A stretch of 64,000 nucleotides of DNA. It comes from Salivita marina. Its GTDB lineage: Bacteria > Pseudomonadota > Gammaproteobacteria > Pseudomonadales > Azotimanducaceae. Position numbers and translations under genes: made by a program. The notes beneath the pieces are model-generated. The model did not search any database, was not told the DNA's origin, and was given only the letters and a program-made list of their open reading frames with translations. The stretch's first letter is position 1; each line of letters opens with the position of its first letter. Positions 37,502-46,871 of this stretch are shown here, one piece after another. The DNA is taken from NCBI GenBank assembly GCA_038144425.1, contig JAYQNS010000002.1:62001-126000 (forward strand), written 5' to 3'.

Positions 37502-40069
37502 ATGATCAAACGTGCGCACCGCTCTGTCCTGACTTTCGCCGCCCTCTCCTTCCTGGGGAGCGGGGCTGCCTGGGCCGTGGATACGAGTAAAAGCCAATGG
37601 CGCTGCGGGAAGGCTGAGGATGGTAGCTGGGCCTGCGAAGCAGCGGAGCTGTCCCCGGGGCCTTTCCCGGCCATGGCTCGCGCACCCATCTATAAAAAGC
37701 CTCCATCCCAACGGCGGGAGGAGGCCAAGCGCGGACAGGTAATTCCTCAGGGTGGGCAGAGCTACGCCCAGGCGGAGCTCAATTGGGTGCCCCGGCGGGC
37801 GCTTCCCACGGAGGTCGCGGAGACCCTCGAGCCCTGGTGCGGTGGCGCTTACCAGCCCTATGAATGGCCTGAAGAGGTGCTCGCCCTGGACCCCAAAACG
37901 GCGGTCATTGGGCTTACGGCAGATGAAGCGAGCTATACCCTTGGCGATGCGGCGGAGCTCTCCGGCGCCGTCCAGCTCGAGCAGGGCGCCCGCCGGGTCT
38001 TTGCTGGAGCAGCGCATTACGATGCGGTGACTCGACGCCTGGCTTTGGAAGAAGGGGTAAGCCTCGAAGAGCCTGGGCTCTTGGTTCGGGGTGCGGAAGC
38101 GAAAGTGGATCTCGAAAGCGGAGACGCCGAGCTCACCAAGGCCCGGTTTGCGCTTTACGAGGGGGGCTACCGGGGCAGCGCGGAAACCTTCCGCCGCAGC
38201 GACGGGAAGCTTGAAATCGAACGGGCCCAGTTCACCCGCTGCGCGCCTGGCGACAACGCCTGGGCGCTGGCGGCGGGGCATATTGAGATTCCTGAGGGGG
38301 AAAGCTTCGCCAAGGCGCGCAACGCTCGGCTGAAGGTGCGGAACGTACCGGTTTTCTGGGCTCCCTATCTGAAGGTTCCCGTCAGCAATGAGCGTCAGTC
38401 CGGATGGCTGTTTCCCCGGGCTGGGGCTACTGGGTCTAACGGCTTTGATATTTCTGCCCCCTACTATCTCAATCTTGCGCCGAACATGGATGCCACCCTT
38501 ACCCCACGCTACATGAGCGAGCGAGGCGTGCTAGGGGAGGGGGAGTTTCGCTATCGCTCGGGGAAGACCGAAAACGTCCTTGGGGCTGCCTTTATGCCCG
38601 AAGACAACCAGTACAACGGTCAGCTGTCCTTCGATGAGTTTGAGGAGCGGATTCTTTCCGCCGAGGCGGGTCCGGGGGTTTTCCAAACTACGGATCGCTG
38701 GCTGATCCAGGCCAAGCACGAGGGCGTGTGGCTTCCTGGCTTAAGCACGACGGTGGATTTCGCTGCCGTTAGCGATCGGGACTACTTTCGGGACCTGGGC
38801 ACGGACTTGGGCGTCACGTCGAAAGTGCAGCTCGACCGCATGGCTGAAATTAAGCTACAGGCCGGGGGGACGCGCATGCGCCTTTGGGCCGAGGATATCC
38901 AGCTGCTTGAGGAAGGCCTACCGGAAGCCTACCGTCGCCTTCCCCAACTCGACGCTGCCTTCCGTAGCCGGGTTCTCAAGACCCCGCTGATCTTTGGTTA
39001 CGATCTCCAATATGCCGCCTTCGACCGCAGCGATGCCCAGGCCACCGAGACGATCACGGGCACGCGAACCCACATCGCGCCTCGGCTCGTGCTGCCCTTC
39101 GAGCGGAGCTGGGGCTTTCTGCGCAGCGAAGTGGCCTACCAGCTAACGAGCTACAAACTCTCGAATCGTCTCGCGGGGCAGGAAGAAACACCTCATCGAG
39201 GCCTGCCCACGGCAAGTCTTGATGCGGGGCTGCGCTTTGAGCGAGACCTGGGCATCGGGGGTAGCAGCTTCCTCCAAACCGTGGAGCCCCGGCTTTACTA
39301 CCTCTATATAGAGGACGAGGATCAGAGCGCCCTGCCAATTTTCGACAGCACGGCTCTAACCTTCGGTCACGAGCAGCTCTTTCGGGAAAACCGTTTTGCT
39401 GGCATCGACCGCATTGGCGACGCGAATCAGGTGACCGCAGCGCTGACCTCCCGGCTCCTGTCCCTCAACAACGGCGCCGAGCTTCTGACCGCTACGGTGG
39501 GGCGCATTGCTTACTTCGATGACCAGAACGTAACCCTGGGGGACGATGCCCCGGTGGACGACTCAGCCTCGGGGTGGGTGAGCGATCTGGTGCTGCGCTT
39601 GGGCAGCGGTCTGGATGCGCGGGCCCTTTGGGTCTGGGATAGCCCGAGCAGTGTCCGCGACCAAAGCATGGTGCAGCTGCGCTATCGACCCGATGGCCGT
39701 CGGGTCTTCAATGTGAGCTATCGGACCCGGGGCGGCGACATTGAGCAAGCAGACGCCGCCTTCACCTGGCCCGTTTCCAATCACCTTGCGCTTATTGGCC
39801 GCTACTACTACGACCTTGAAGAGTCGTCCCTTATTGAGGCGTTCGGCGGGTTCCAGTACGACGACTGCTGCTGGCGCTTGCGAGTAGTTGCGCGGAGCTT
39901 CGAGCGTCCCTTCGACGTCATCAACCCTAACGACACGGACCGGGAGTCGGGGGTCTTCTTCGATGTACTCATGAAAGGCCTCGCGGGCTTTGATTCCGGG
40001 GTCGACTCCATCCTCTCCAACGGGATTCGCGGATACGAGGAGCCGGTCAATGGCGCTGTTTCACTTTAG
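37502..40069 (+). CDS. lptD: LPS-assembly protein LptD
   Basis: LptD is the outer-membrane barrel that inserts lipopolysaccharide into the outer leaflet. The 855-residue precursor has a signal peptide (RSVLTFAALSFLGSGAAWA), an OstA-like jellyroll (EASYTLGDAAELSGAV), and a barrel section beginning near FWAPYLKVPVSNERQSGWL, with the conserved cysteine pair in DDCCWRLRVVARSF near the end. ATG 37502 is preferred to ATG 37457 because it gives the signal peptide. surA starts inside its last 20 bases. Confidence 0.95.
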   Translation: MIKRAHRSVLTFAALSFLGSGAAWAVDTSKSQWRCGKAEDGSWACEAAELSPGPFPAMARAPIYKKPPSQRREEAKRGQVIPQGGQSYAQAELNWVPRRALPTEVAETLEPWCGGAYQPYEWPEEVLALDPKTAVIGLTADEASYTLGDAAELSGAVQLEQGARRVFAGAAHYDAVTRRLALEEGVSLEEPGLLVRGAEAKVDLESGDAELTKARFALYEGGYRGSAETFRRSDGKLEIERAQFTRCAPGDNAWALAAGHIEIPEGESFAKARNARLKVRNVPVFWAPYLKVPVSNERQSGWLFPRAGATGSNGFDISAPYYLNLAPNMDATLTPRYMSERGVLGEGEFRYRSGKTENVLGAAFMPEDNQYNGQLSFDEFEERILSAEAGPGVFQTTDRWLIQAKHEGVWLPGLSTTVDFAAVSDRDYFRDLGTDLGVTSKVQLDRMAEIKLQAGGTRMRLWAEDIQLLEEGLPEAYRRLPQLDAAFRSRVLKTPLIFGYDLQYAAFDRSDAQATETITGTRTHIAPRLVLPFERSWGFLRSEVAYQLTSYKLSNRLAGQEETPHRGLPTASLDAGLRFERDLGIGGSSFLQTVEPRLYYLYIEDEDQSALPIFDSTALTFGHEQLFRENRFAGIDRIGDANQVTAALTSRLLSLNNGAELLTATVGRIAYFDDQNVTLGDDAPVDDSASGWVSDLVLRLGSGLDARALWVWDSPSSVRDQSMVQLRYRPDGRRVFNVSYRTRGGDIEQADAAFTWPVSNHLALIGRYYYDLEESSLIEAFGGFQYDDCCWRLRVVARSFERPFDVINPNDTDRESGVFFDVLMKGLAGFDSGVDSILSNGIRGYEEPVNGAVSL

Positions 40070-41348
40070 TCGTCCTGCTAAGGCCCTGCTGTGTGCCGGG
40101 TTCTTCCTGCTTCCCGGGCTTGCGGGCGCGGCGCTCGAGCAGCTCGATCGCATCGTTGCCATCGTGAATGACGACGTGATTACGGCGACGGAGTTGGTGA
40201 GCCGCATGCGCTTTGTGGAACGTCAGCTCGAAAGCAGTGGCATGGCGGCGCCGCCGCGGGACGTCATCATCAATCAGGTCATGGAGCGCCTCGTGCTCGA
40301 TAGCCTGCAGATGCAGATGGGTCGGCGTGCGGGGGTGCGAATTTCTGAAGAGGAAGTAACCCGCGCCATTGAAGCCATTGCCGGGCAGAATGGTCTCGAT
40401 ATTGAGGGTTTTCAGGCGCTTCTAGCCCGGGACGGGATGACCTACCGGGAGTTCCGGGGGCAGATTCGCCAGGAAATGATCATTGCCCGGGTGCAGCAGA
40501 ATCGCGTGAACGACAGGATTTACATTTCGCCCCAGGAGCTCGAGAACTTCCTTGCTTCTCCCGTGGGGCGGGCAGCCACGGAAGATGAGTTTCGGGTGGG
40601 TCACATTTTGCTGGCCGTGGCCAGCGATGCCACCGCCGAGGCCATGGCCGAGGCCGAGACGCGAGCGCAAGCCCTTGTGGCTTCCCTTCGGGAGGGGGAA
40701 GACTTCTCCCAGGCTGCGGTTGCCAACTCCGCGGGGCAGCGTGCCCTAGAAGGGGGCGATTTGGGCTGGCGAAAGCCCGGCCAGCTCCCAAGTCTGTTCG
40801 CGGAAGACGTGCTCAAAGCCGATCTTGGGGAAGTGCTCAATCCCATCCGCTCCGCGAGCGGCTTTCATATCGTTAAAATTTTGGACCAGCGCGGGGCCAG
40901 CCAACAGCGCGTCCAGCAGACCCGGGCGCGGCACATCCTCATCCGCCCCACGGAAATTCGCAGTGACGACGAGGCGGAGATGATCATCCGCGACCTTCAT
41001 CAGCGCCTGCTGGCTGGGGAAGACTTCGCCCAGGTCGCTCGAGACTTTTCCGATGATCCGGGCAGTGCGCTCTCCGGTGGCGATCTCGGTTGGAGCATGC
41101 CCGGGCAGATGGTTCCGGCCTTCGAGGCGATGATGGACGCTTCGGATATTGGCGCCCTGTCCGAGCCTTTCCGAAGCCAGTTTGGCTGGCACGTTCTCGA
41201 GGTGCTGGATCGCCGGGAGCAGGATATGTCGGAGGAGGTGAAACTCCGGCAGGCCATGCGCATTCTTCGCGAGCGTCGCTTTGACGAAGAGCTCGAAGCC
41301 TGGCTCACGGAGATTCGCGAAGAAGCCTACGTGGAGTTGAAGATCTAG
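40050..41348 (+). CDS. surA: Periplasmic chaperone and peptidyl-prolyl isomerase SurA
   Basis: SurA escorts outer-membrane proteins across the periplasm, LptD being a main client. The 432-residue precursor has a signal peptide ending AGA-ALEQ, the SurA N-domain (VAIVNDDVITATELVSRM) and two parvulin domains (FRVGHILLAV...GGDLGWRKPGQLP and RARHILIRPTEI...GGDLGWSMPGQM). ATG 40050 lies inside the end of lptD, coupling the two. pdxA follows after 8 bases. Confidence 0.96.
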   Translation: MALFHFSRPAKALLCAGFFLLPGLAGAALEQLDRIVAIVNDDVITATELVSRMRFVERQLESSGMAAPPRDVIINQVMERLVLDSLQMQMGRRAGVRISEEEVTRAIEAIAGQNGLDIEGFQALLARDGMTYREFRGQIRQEMIIARVQQNRVNDRIYISPQELENFLASPVGRAATEDEFRVGHILLAVASDATAEAMAEAETRAQALVASLREGEDFSQAAVANSAGQRALEGGDLGWRKPGQLPSLFAEDVLKADLGEVLNPIRSASGFHIVKILDQRGASQQRVQQTRARHILIRPTEIRSDDEAEMIIRDLHQRLLAGEDFAQVARDFSDDPGSALSGGDLGWSMPGQMVPAFEAMMDASDIGALSEPFRSQFGWHVLEVLDRREQDMSEEVKLRQAMRILRERRFDEELEAWLTEIREEAYVELKI

Positions 41349-41356
41349 GAGGCCCC

Positions 41357-42334
41357 ATGGCTTGCCTTCTGATCACCCCAGGGGAGCCCGCGGGCATTGG
41401 GCCCGATGTGCTTTTGGCGTTGGCGGGGAAACCTCGGCGGTCGCGCTGGGTTGTCCTCGCCGATCCCGAGCTTCTGCGCGCCCGCGCTGAGAAGCTAGGC
41501 CTACCCGTTTCTCTAGAGCGCTTCGATCCAGCGGGGGCGCCGGCGCCGCCGGGGGTGCTGGAGGTGCATCCCGTCACGCTTCGGGCCCCCGTGGTCCCTG
41601 GGGTGCTCAATCAGGAGAACGCGCGCTATGTGGTGGAGACCTTGGCGCAGGCCACGGATCTCATGCTGGCGGGCGCCGCCGATGCGCTGGTGACGGGACC
41701 GGTAAACAAGGGCGTGATCGCTGACGCGGGCATCGCCTTTTCAGGTCATACGGAGTTTTTTGCTGAGCGTTCCGGGGTCCAGGGGGTTCTCATGGTCGTT
41801 GTGGCGGGCGCGCTTCGAGTGGCCTTGGTGACAACGCACCTGCCGTTGCGCGCGGTGCCCGATGCCATTACCCCCGAGCGCCTTGGCGCGCAGCTGGAGC
41901 GTTTCTATGGTGGTCTTCAGCAACGCTACGGCATCGCCGAGCCTCACGTCGTAGTTCTTGGCCTTAACCCTCATGCCGGGGAGGGTGGGCACCTGGGGCG
42001 GGAGGAGACTGAGGTGCTTGAGCCGGTCTGCGCGGCCTATCGGGCTCGGGGCTGGGCAGTTACGGGCCCGGTGTCTGCGGATACGGCCTTTACGGCCAGC
42101 GCCCTTCGTGGGGTCGATGGCGTCTTGGCGATGTACCACGATCAGGGCTTACCGGTGCTGAAGGCCCAGGGCTTTGGGGAGGCAATCAACACCACCTTTG
42201 GCTTGCCCTTCATCCGGACCTCGGTGGATCACGGCACCGCCCTAACCCTAGCGGGCACGGGCAAGGCGGACGCTGGCAGTCTTGGCGCCGCCATCGCTGA
42301 GGCAGAACGCATGCTGGAGGTACGCACCTCGTGA
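41357..42334 (+). CDS. pdxA: 4-hydroxythreonine-4-phosphate dehydrogenase
   Basis: PdxA acts in pyridoxal phosphate synthesis. The 325-residue protein contains ITPGEPAGIGPDVLL, ALVTGPVNKGVIADAGIAFSG-HTEF with its metal His, and VLAMYHDQGLPVLKAQGF. It lies in the conserved surA-pdxA-rsmA-apaH run, and its stop overlaps the rsmA GTG start (GTGA). Confidence 0.96.
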   Translation: MACLLITPGEPAGIGPDVLLALAGKPRRSRWVVLADPELLRARAEKLGLPVSLERFDPAGAPAPPGVLEVHPVTLRAPVVPGVLNQENARYVVETLAQATDLMLAGAADALVTGPVNKGVIADAGIAFSGHTEFFAERSGVQGVLMVVVAGALRVALVTTHLPLRAVPDAITPERLGAQLERFYGGLQQRYGIAEPHVVVLGLNPHAGEGGHLGREETEVLEPVCAAYRARGWAVTGPVSADTAFTASALRGVDGVLAMYHDQGLPVLKAQGFGEAINTTFGLPFIRTSVDHGTALTLAGTGKADAGSLGAAIAEAERMLEVRTS

Positions 42335-43152
42335 GCAGCGATGCAGCCTTCGCCGGTCATCGCGCGCGTAAGCGCTTTTCTCAGAACTTTCTCCGCGATC
42401 CCCTGGTGATCGATCGGCTAGTGGAGGCGATCCGTCCCCAGCCTGGGGATGCCATCGTGGAGATCGGTCCTGGGCAGGGGGCGTTGACCTCAGCCCTGCT
42501 GGCGCTGGGCGTTGCTGTCACGGCTATCGAGCTCGATCGGGACCTGGCCGCTGGGCTACGGGTGCGCTTCCCGGAGCTCGATTTGCTTGAGGGGGACGCG
42601 CTGAAGCACGACTTCACCGCGTTGGCGACCCGTCTTGGGGCGTCCCGGCTGCGCCTTGTCGGAAATCTGCCTTACAACATCTCCTCTCCACTCATCTTTC
42701 ATGCCCTAGAGCATGCGGCGGTGATTCAAGATGCCCACTTCATGCTTCAGGATGAGGTGGTGCAGCGCCTTGCCGCGGCGCCCGGGAGCAAGGCCTGGGG
42801 GCGCCTTGGGGTGATGGTCCAGCTTCATTGCGATGTCCAAGCGCTTTTTGCCGTGCCCCCGAGCGCATTCACCCCCGAGCCGAAGGTCAATTCCCGCATT
42901 GTACGTCTTCAGCCTCGCCTCGGCCCCGCGGGCTTGCCGACGGACCCTCCGCTCTTCGCTGAGGTGGTACGTGCGGTGTTTGCACAGCGCAGAAAGACGC
43001 TTCGTAACACGCTTAAGGCCTACCCCGAGCGGGAGACACTCACCGACCGGTGGGACCTGTCCCGGCGCCCGGAGCAGCTTACCCTCGGTGATTTTGTCGG
43101 TCTCGCCAACGATCTTGCGGCGCTTCGGGACCAGGACCCGCGCCATGGCTAG
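42331..43152 (+). CDS. rsmA: 16S rRNA dimethyladenosine transferase
   Basis: RsmA (KsgA) dimethylates two adjacent adenosines near the 3' end of 16S rRNA. The 273-residue protein begins with ARKRFSQNFLRDP and has the SAM motif VEIGPGQGALTSALL and the catalytic VGNLPYNISSPLIFH. GTG 42331 overlaps pdxA. The end overlaps apaH by eight bases. Confidence 0.96.
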   Translation: MSSDAAFAGHRARKRFSQNFLRDPLVIDRLVEAIRPQPGDAIVEIGPGQGALTSALLALGVAVTAIELDRDLAAGLRVRFPELDLLEGDALKHDFTALATRLGASRLRLVGNLPYNISSPLIFHALEHAAVIQDAHFMLQDEVVQRLAAAPGSKAWGRLGVMVQLHCDVQALFAVPPSAFTPEPKVNSRIVRLQPRLGPAGLPTDPPLFAEVVRAVFAQRRKTLRNTLKAYPERETLTDRWDLSRRPEQLTLGDFVGLANDLAALRDQDPRHG

Positions 43153-43957
43153 CTATGTGGTGGGGGATCTCCAGGGGTGCCTAGAGCCCCTCCGGCGGGG
43201 CCTCGACGCGCTGGCCTTCGATCCCACCCGGGACCGGCTGTGGCTGGTGGGAGATTTGGTCAATCGAGGCCCCGATTCCCTTGGGACCCTGCGTTTTCTT
43301 CGCTCGCTGGGTGAGGCCGTGCAGGCCGTGCTGGGGAATCATGATCTTCACCTGCTCGCGCTGCTCTTGGGGGGGCGCAGTCCGTCTAAGAAGGACACGC
43401 TGACGAAGATCCTGGAGGCGGAGGATCGGGAGACGCTAACGGCCTGGCTTCGAGCCTGGCCCCTGCTCCACTATGACGACGCCTATGATGCGGTGATGGT
43501 GCATGCGGGCATTCCCCCAGGTTTTGATCTTGCCGCAGCCCAGGCGGGCGCGGCCGAGGTGGCGACGAAGCTTCGGGGATCCGAAGGTCCGATGTTTCTT
43601 TCGTCCATGTATGGCAATGAGCCGCGATGCTGGTCCGAGACCCTGGGCGGCCTGCCCCGGCTGCGCTGGCTGGTGAATGCTTTCACTCGCATGCGGGTGC
43701 TAGACGCCGAAAATGGTCTTGATCTGACCTTCAAGGGACCTCTGACGGCGCTCCCGCCGGAGCGAAGGCCCTGGTTTGATACGCTCCACGGGGACTTTGC
43801 GACCCGTCGCGTGCTCTTTGGACATTGGGCTGCGTTGGCCGGAGAGGGGGTTCCAGCCCCCTGCTTGGCTTTAGATACGGGCTGCGTCTGGGGGGGCGCC
43901 CTGACCTTTTATTGCTTAGATAACGGCGCCTTTCATCGGGAAGAGGCCTGCCCATGA
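43145..43957 (+). CDS. apaH: Diadenosine tetraphosphatase
   Basis: ApaH cleaves Ap4A symmetrically and decaps Np4-RNAs. The 270-residue metallophosphatase has YVVGDLQGCLEPL, LVGDLVNRGPDSL and VLGNHDLHLLAL. ATG 43145 lies inside the rsmA end; the longer upstream frame is a shadow of rsmA. The stop overlaps the cca ATG by four bases. Confidence 0.95.
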   Translation: MASYVVGDLQGCLEPLRRGLDALAFDPTRDRLWLVGDLVNRGPDSLGTLRFLRSLGEAVQAVLGNHDLHLLALLLGGRSPSKKDTLTKILEAEDRETLTAWLRAWPLLHYDDAYDAVMVHAGIPPGFDLAAAQAGAAEVATKLRGSEGPMFLSSMYGNEPRCWSETLGGLPRLRWLVNAFTRMRVLDAENGLDLTFKGPLTALPPERRPWFDTLHGDFATRRVLFGHWAALAGEGVPAPCLALDTGCVWGGALTFYCLDNGAFHREEACP

Positions 43958-45111
43958 GAATCCTCAAGGTGGGTGGGGCGGTGCGCGATGCGCTCCTGGG
44001 TCGCCCTATTCGGGAGCGGGACTGGGTCGTGCTTGGGGGGTCCCCGGAAGCCCTTCAGGCTCAGCGTTATCGCCCCGTGGGACGAGACTTTCCCGTCTTT
44101 CTCCACCCGGAAACGGGGGAGGAATATGCCCTCGCGCGCACCGAGCGAAAGGTTCGCGAGGGGCATCAGGGATTTACCTTTCACACCGCGCCCGACGTAA
44201 CCCTTGAGGCGGATCTCGCGCGTCGGGACCTCACGATCAATGCCATGGCTGTTGACGAGGAGGGGGTGCTGATCGATCCCTATGGGGGGCTAAAGGATCT
44301 TCAGCGTCGAGTACTCCGTCATGTTTCTCCAGCTTTCCAGGAAGATCCCCTGCGGGTACTGCGCGTGGCGCGTTTCGCCGCCCAGCTGGCGCCCTTTGGC
44401 TTCACCTTGGCACCAGAGACCCAGGCCCTCATGGTCACCATGGCCCGAAGCGGAGAGCTGGAAAGCCTGTCCCGGGAGCGATGCTGGCGCGAGCTTGAGA
44501 AGGCTCTGGCGGTGAGCGGTGCTCGAGAGTTCTTCTCGGTCTTGCTGGCCTGCGAAGCCCTTGCCCCGTGTTTTCCGCTGCTGGCGGAGGCCCGGGAGGC
44601 CGTTGCGGTGCTGGCTTCGGTGCCGCCGAGCCTGGGAGATGGGGACGCCCGGGTCGCCCTGCTTTGGAGTGAAGCAGGGCTTTCCCTGGGGCTTGAAGCG
44701 CAGGCAGTGGGCTCGGCCCTGCGGGACCAGGGGGCTTCAAAGCGAATGATTCAGCTGGCTCAGAGCCTAACAGTGGCGGCATCCTGGATGGGCCCAGAGG
44801 TGCCGTCCGGTGCTGCGCTGGTTGCCGGAGCTCTCGCTCTTGGCGCACATCGTCAGGGCTCTGCCGCTGAGCAGGCGCAGTATGCCCTGGCCAGCGCAAG
44901 TCTCCAGGCCTGGGCTGCGTTTCGGGCCCCGGAGCGCCTGCCGTGGTTATCGAATCTGCTAGACGCTGCGCCGGCCTGCATGGAGGTGCCGGGGGCCGCG
45001 CTACAAGCCCTCCCCCCCGCAGAGCGAGGCCCGGCGCAGGAACGCCTGCGCCGGGAGGCTTTAGAGCACTGGCTTGCGGAATTTCCTGCGCCCCCGAAGG
45101 GTAGGCTCTAA
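43954..45111 (+). CDS. cca: tRNA CCA-adding nucleotidyltransferase
   Basis: The enzyme adds or repairs the 3' CCA end of tRNA. The 385-residue class II nucleotidyltransferase has KVGGAVRDALLGRPIRERDW (catalytic Asp pair), FHTAPDVTLEADLARRDLTINAMA and EDPLRVLRVARFAAQL. It is shorter than E. coli Cca and I do not see the HD phosphohydrolase motif in its C-terminal part, so it may lack the phosphatase activity. Stop TAA 45109-45111 overlaps the folB stop. Confidence 0.93.
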   Translation: MRILKVGGAVRDALLGRPIRERDWVVLGGSPEALQAQRYRPVGRDFPVFLHPETGEEYALARTERKVREGHQGFTFHTAPDVTLEADLARRDLTINAMAVDEEGVLIDPYGGLKDLQRRVLRHVSPAFQEDPLRVLRVARFAAQLAPFGFTLAPETQALMVTMARSGELESLSRERCWRELEKALAVSGAREFFSVLLACEALAPCFPLLAEAREAVAVLASVPPSLGDGDARVALLWSEAGLSLGLEAQAVGSALRDQGASKRMIQLAQSLTVAASWMGPEVPSGAALVAGALALGAHRQGSAAEQAQYALASASLQAWAAFRAPERLPWLSNLLDAAPACMEVPGAALQALPPAERGPAQERLRREALEHWLAEFPAPPKGRL

Positions 45112-45470
45112 GCGTCGTCCCGGCAGCGCCTAAGGGTCAGGGCGATATCGTCGCAGCTGGCGATGGCGCCAGGTTTGTGCACCGTGAGTTCAAGCCAGGG
45201 TAGGTCAAAGTCGGCAAGCAGCCGGGCGCATAGCCGTTCTGCCAGGGTTTCGATGAGTTGGAAGTGTTCTTCCGCGCAGAAGGCCTGGATTTGCTCAGCC
45301 AGCGCGCTGTAGTCGAGGGCTTCCGAGAGGTCGTCGTCTTGAGCGCCACGGGTAGCGTCTGTCGGTAGGGTCAGGTCGAAGGTGAGGCGTTGAGGGATGG
45401 TTTGCTCCCAGTCGTAAACGCCGATGAGAGTTTCCACGGCCAAGCCGCGGAGGCTTAGGCGATCATCCAT
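45108..45470 (-). CDS. folB: Dihydroneopterin aldolase
   Basis: FolB cleaves dihydroneopterin in folate synthesis. The 120-residue protein has LSLRGLAVETLIGVYDWE, LDYSALAEQIQAF, LIETLAERLC with the catalytic region, and HKPGAI. ATG 45468-45470 is chosen since it matches family starts; it sits in the end of tsaD. In many relatives plsY separates folB from tsaD; it is not here. Confidence 0.93.
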   Translation of the reverse strand: MDDRLSLRGLAVETLIGVYDWEQTIPQRLTFDLTLPTDATRGAQDDDLSEALDYSALAEQIQAFCAEEHFQLIETLAERLCARLLADFDLPWLELTVHKPGAIASCDDIALTLRRCRDDA

Positions 45471-46506
45471 GGGAGGCGGGCTCCAGCTCTGCAAGGGGCC
45501 AGCGTGGGCGGGCGCCGATCTCCAGCCCCGTGCGCTGGCCGCTGGCTAAGCGGCAAGCCCCGGCATAGGCAATCATAGCGCCGTTGTCGGTGCAGAGGGC
45601 CGGGCGCGCCAGGTAGGCCCGGGCGCCTTGGGGAGTAAGCCGGGCGTCCAGCGCTTCCCGAAGCCGCTGGTTCGCCGACACGCCCCCAGCGATAACCAGA
45701 CGATCCCGTCCTTGCTGTGCCAGGGCCCGCTCCGCTTTCCTCACCAGCGTGTCGACTACCGCTTCTTCGAACGCGGCGGCGATGGCCGCCCGTTCCCCCG
45801 CGTCGAGAGTGCCTTCCGCTTCGACTCGGCGCGTGGCGGTCAGTACTGCGGTCTTAAGCCCCGAAAAGGAAAAGTCGAGGCCAGGGCGGTCGAGCATGGG
45901 ACGCGGGAAGCGATAGCGGGCGGCCCTTTCGGGATCGGCGCTTTGCGCGAGGGCCGCCAGATGGGGGCCGCCGGGGTAGGGCAGGCCCAAAAGCTTCGCG
46001 GTTTTATCAAAGGCTTCCCCAGCTGCATCGTCGATGGATTCCCCGAGCAAGGTGTAACATCCGAGCCCCTCCACATCCACGAGGAGCGTATGGCCACCGG
46101 AAACCAGGAGCGCCACAAAGGGAAAGGCCGGCGGGTCCGGTTCCAGGAGGGGTGCCAGGAGGTGGCCCTCCATATGATGGACCGCGAGGGCGGGAATGCC
46201 GAGGGAGAAGGCGAGGGTACGCCCGAAGGTCGCTCCCACCAGCAGCGCGCCCATGAGCCCAGGGCCTGCCGTGTAGGCGATGCCATGGAGATCCTCTGGC
46301 CGGCAGCGGGCCTCGGCGAGCACCGTCTCGAGGAGTGGTAGAAGGCGGCGGCTATGATCCCGGCTCGCAAGTTCAGGTACCACGCCACCATAGGTGGTAT
46401 GGAGATCCACCTGGCTGTGGAGCGCATCAGCGACCAGTCCGCGTTCCGTATCAAAGAGCGCGAGCCCGGTCTCATCGCAGGAGCTTTCGATGCCAAGCAC
46501 GCGCAT
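45463..46506 (-). CDS. tsaD: tRNA threonylcarbamoyladenosine transferase subunit
   Basis: TsaD transfers the threonylcarbamoyl group to A37 of ANN-decoding tRNAs. The 347-residue protein has VLGIESSCDETGLAL, the metal-binding HHMEGHLLAP, LLVSGGHTLL and CTDNGAMIAYAG. ATG 46504-46506 gives the family N-terminus (MRVLGIESSC). Divergent from rpsU, the usual arrangement in gammaproteobacteria. Confidence 0.96.
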   Translation of the reverse strand: MRVLGIESSCDETGLALFDTERGLVADALHSQVDLHTTYGGVVPELASRDHSRRLLPLLETVLAEARCRPEDLHGIAYTAGPGLMGALLVGATFGRTLAFSLGIPALAVHHMEGHLLAPLLEPDPPAFPFVALLVSGGHTLLVDVEGLGCYTLLGESIDDAAGEAFDKTAKLLGLPYPGGPHLAALAQSADPERAARYRFPRPMLDRPGLDFSFSGLKTAVLTATRRVEAEGTLDAGERAAIAAAFEEAVVDTLVRKAERALAQQGRDRLVIAGGVSANQRLREALDARLTPQGARAYLARPALCTDNGAMIAYAGACRLASGQRTGLEIGARPRWPLAELEPASHG

Positions 46507-46581
46507 GAGCGGAACCACCAACCGAAGAAAGCGGCATGCTAGCAGAGCCAGGCCTCCGTCGCGCGTGGGGGCACGGAGCGC

Positions 46582-46610
46582 TAGACGGGAGCCTTTCTCC
46601 TTCCTATAAT
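46582..46610 (+). promoter_or_regulatory. Sigma-70 promoter of rpsU
   Basis: A perfect -10 TATAAT (46605-46610) is preceded at 17 bases by TAGACG (4 of 6 match to TTGACA), 36 bases before the rpsU start, in the tsaD/rpsU divergent region. Confidence 0.7.
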
Positions 46611-46645
46611 CGCGCGCCCTTTAATCAGGAAGGCCCCTAGGTCCT

Positions 46646-46861
46646 ATGCCGAGCGTTAAGGTAAAAGAAAACGAGCCCTTTGATGTGGCTCTGCGTCGTT
46701 TCAAGCGATCCTGCGAAAAGGCTGGTGTGCTGTCGGAAGTGCGTCGTCGCGAGCACTACGAAAAGCCCACGGCTGAGCGTAAGCGGAAGCAAGCTGCGGC
46801 CGTGAAGCGCCACGCGAAGAAACTTCAGCGCGAAGCCAAGAAGCTCGAAAAGAGCTACTAA
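46646..46861 (+). CDS. rpsU: 30S ribosomal protein S21
   Basis: S21 assists start-site selection on the 30S subunit. The 71-residue basic protein reads SVKVKENEPFDVALRRFKRS and ends rich in Lys, the standard S21 sequence. First gene of the macromolecular synthesis cluster rpsU-(yqeY)-dnaG-rpoD, with a clear promoter upstream. Confidence 0.97.
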   Translation: MPSVKVKENEPFDVALRRFKRSCEKAGVLSEVRRREHYEKPTAERKRKQAAAVKRHAKKLQREAKKLEKSY

Positions 46862-46871
46862 GGGTCGGCCC

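Noticed and set aside
42833..43957. 374-codon version of apaH
   Set aside because: The upstream 104 codons overlap rsmA in another frame; the ApaH motif starts right at ATG 43145.
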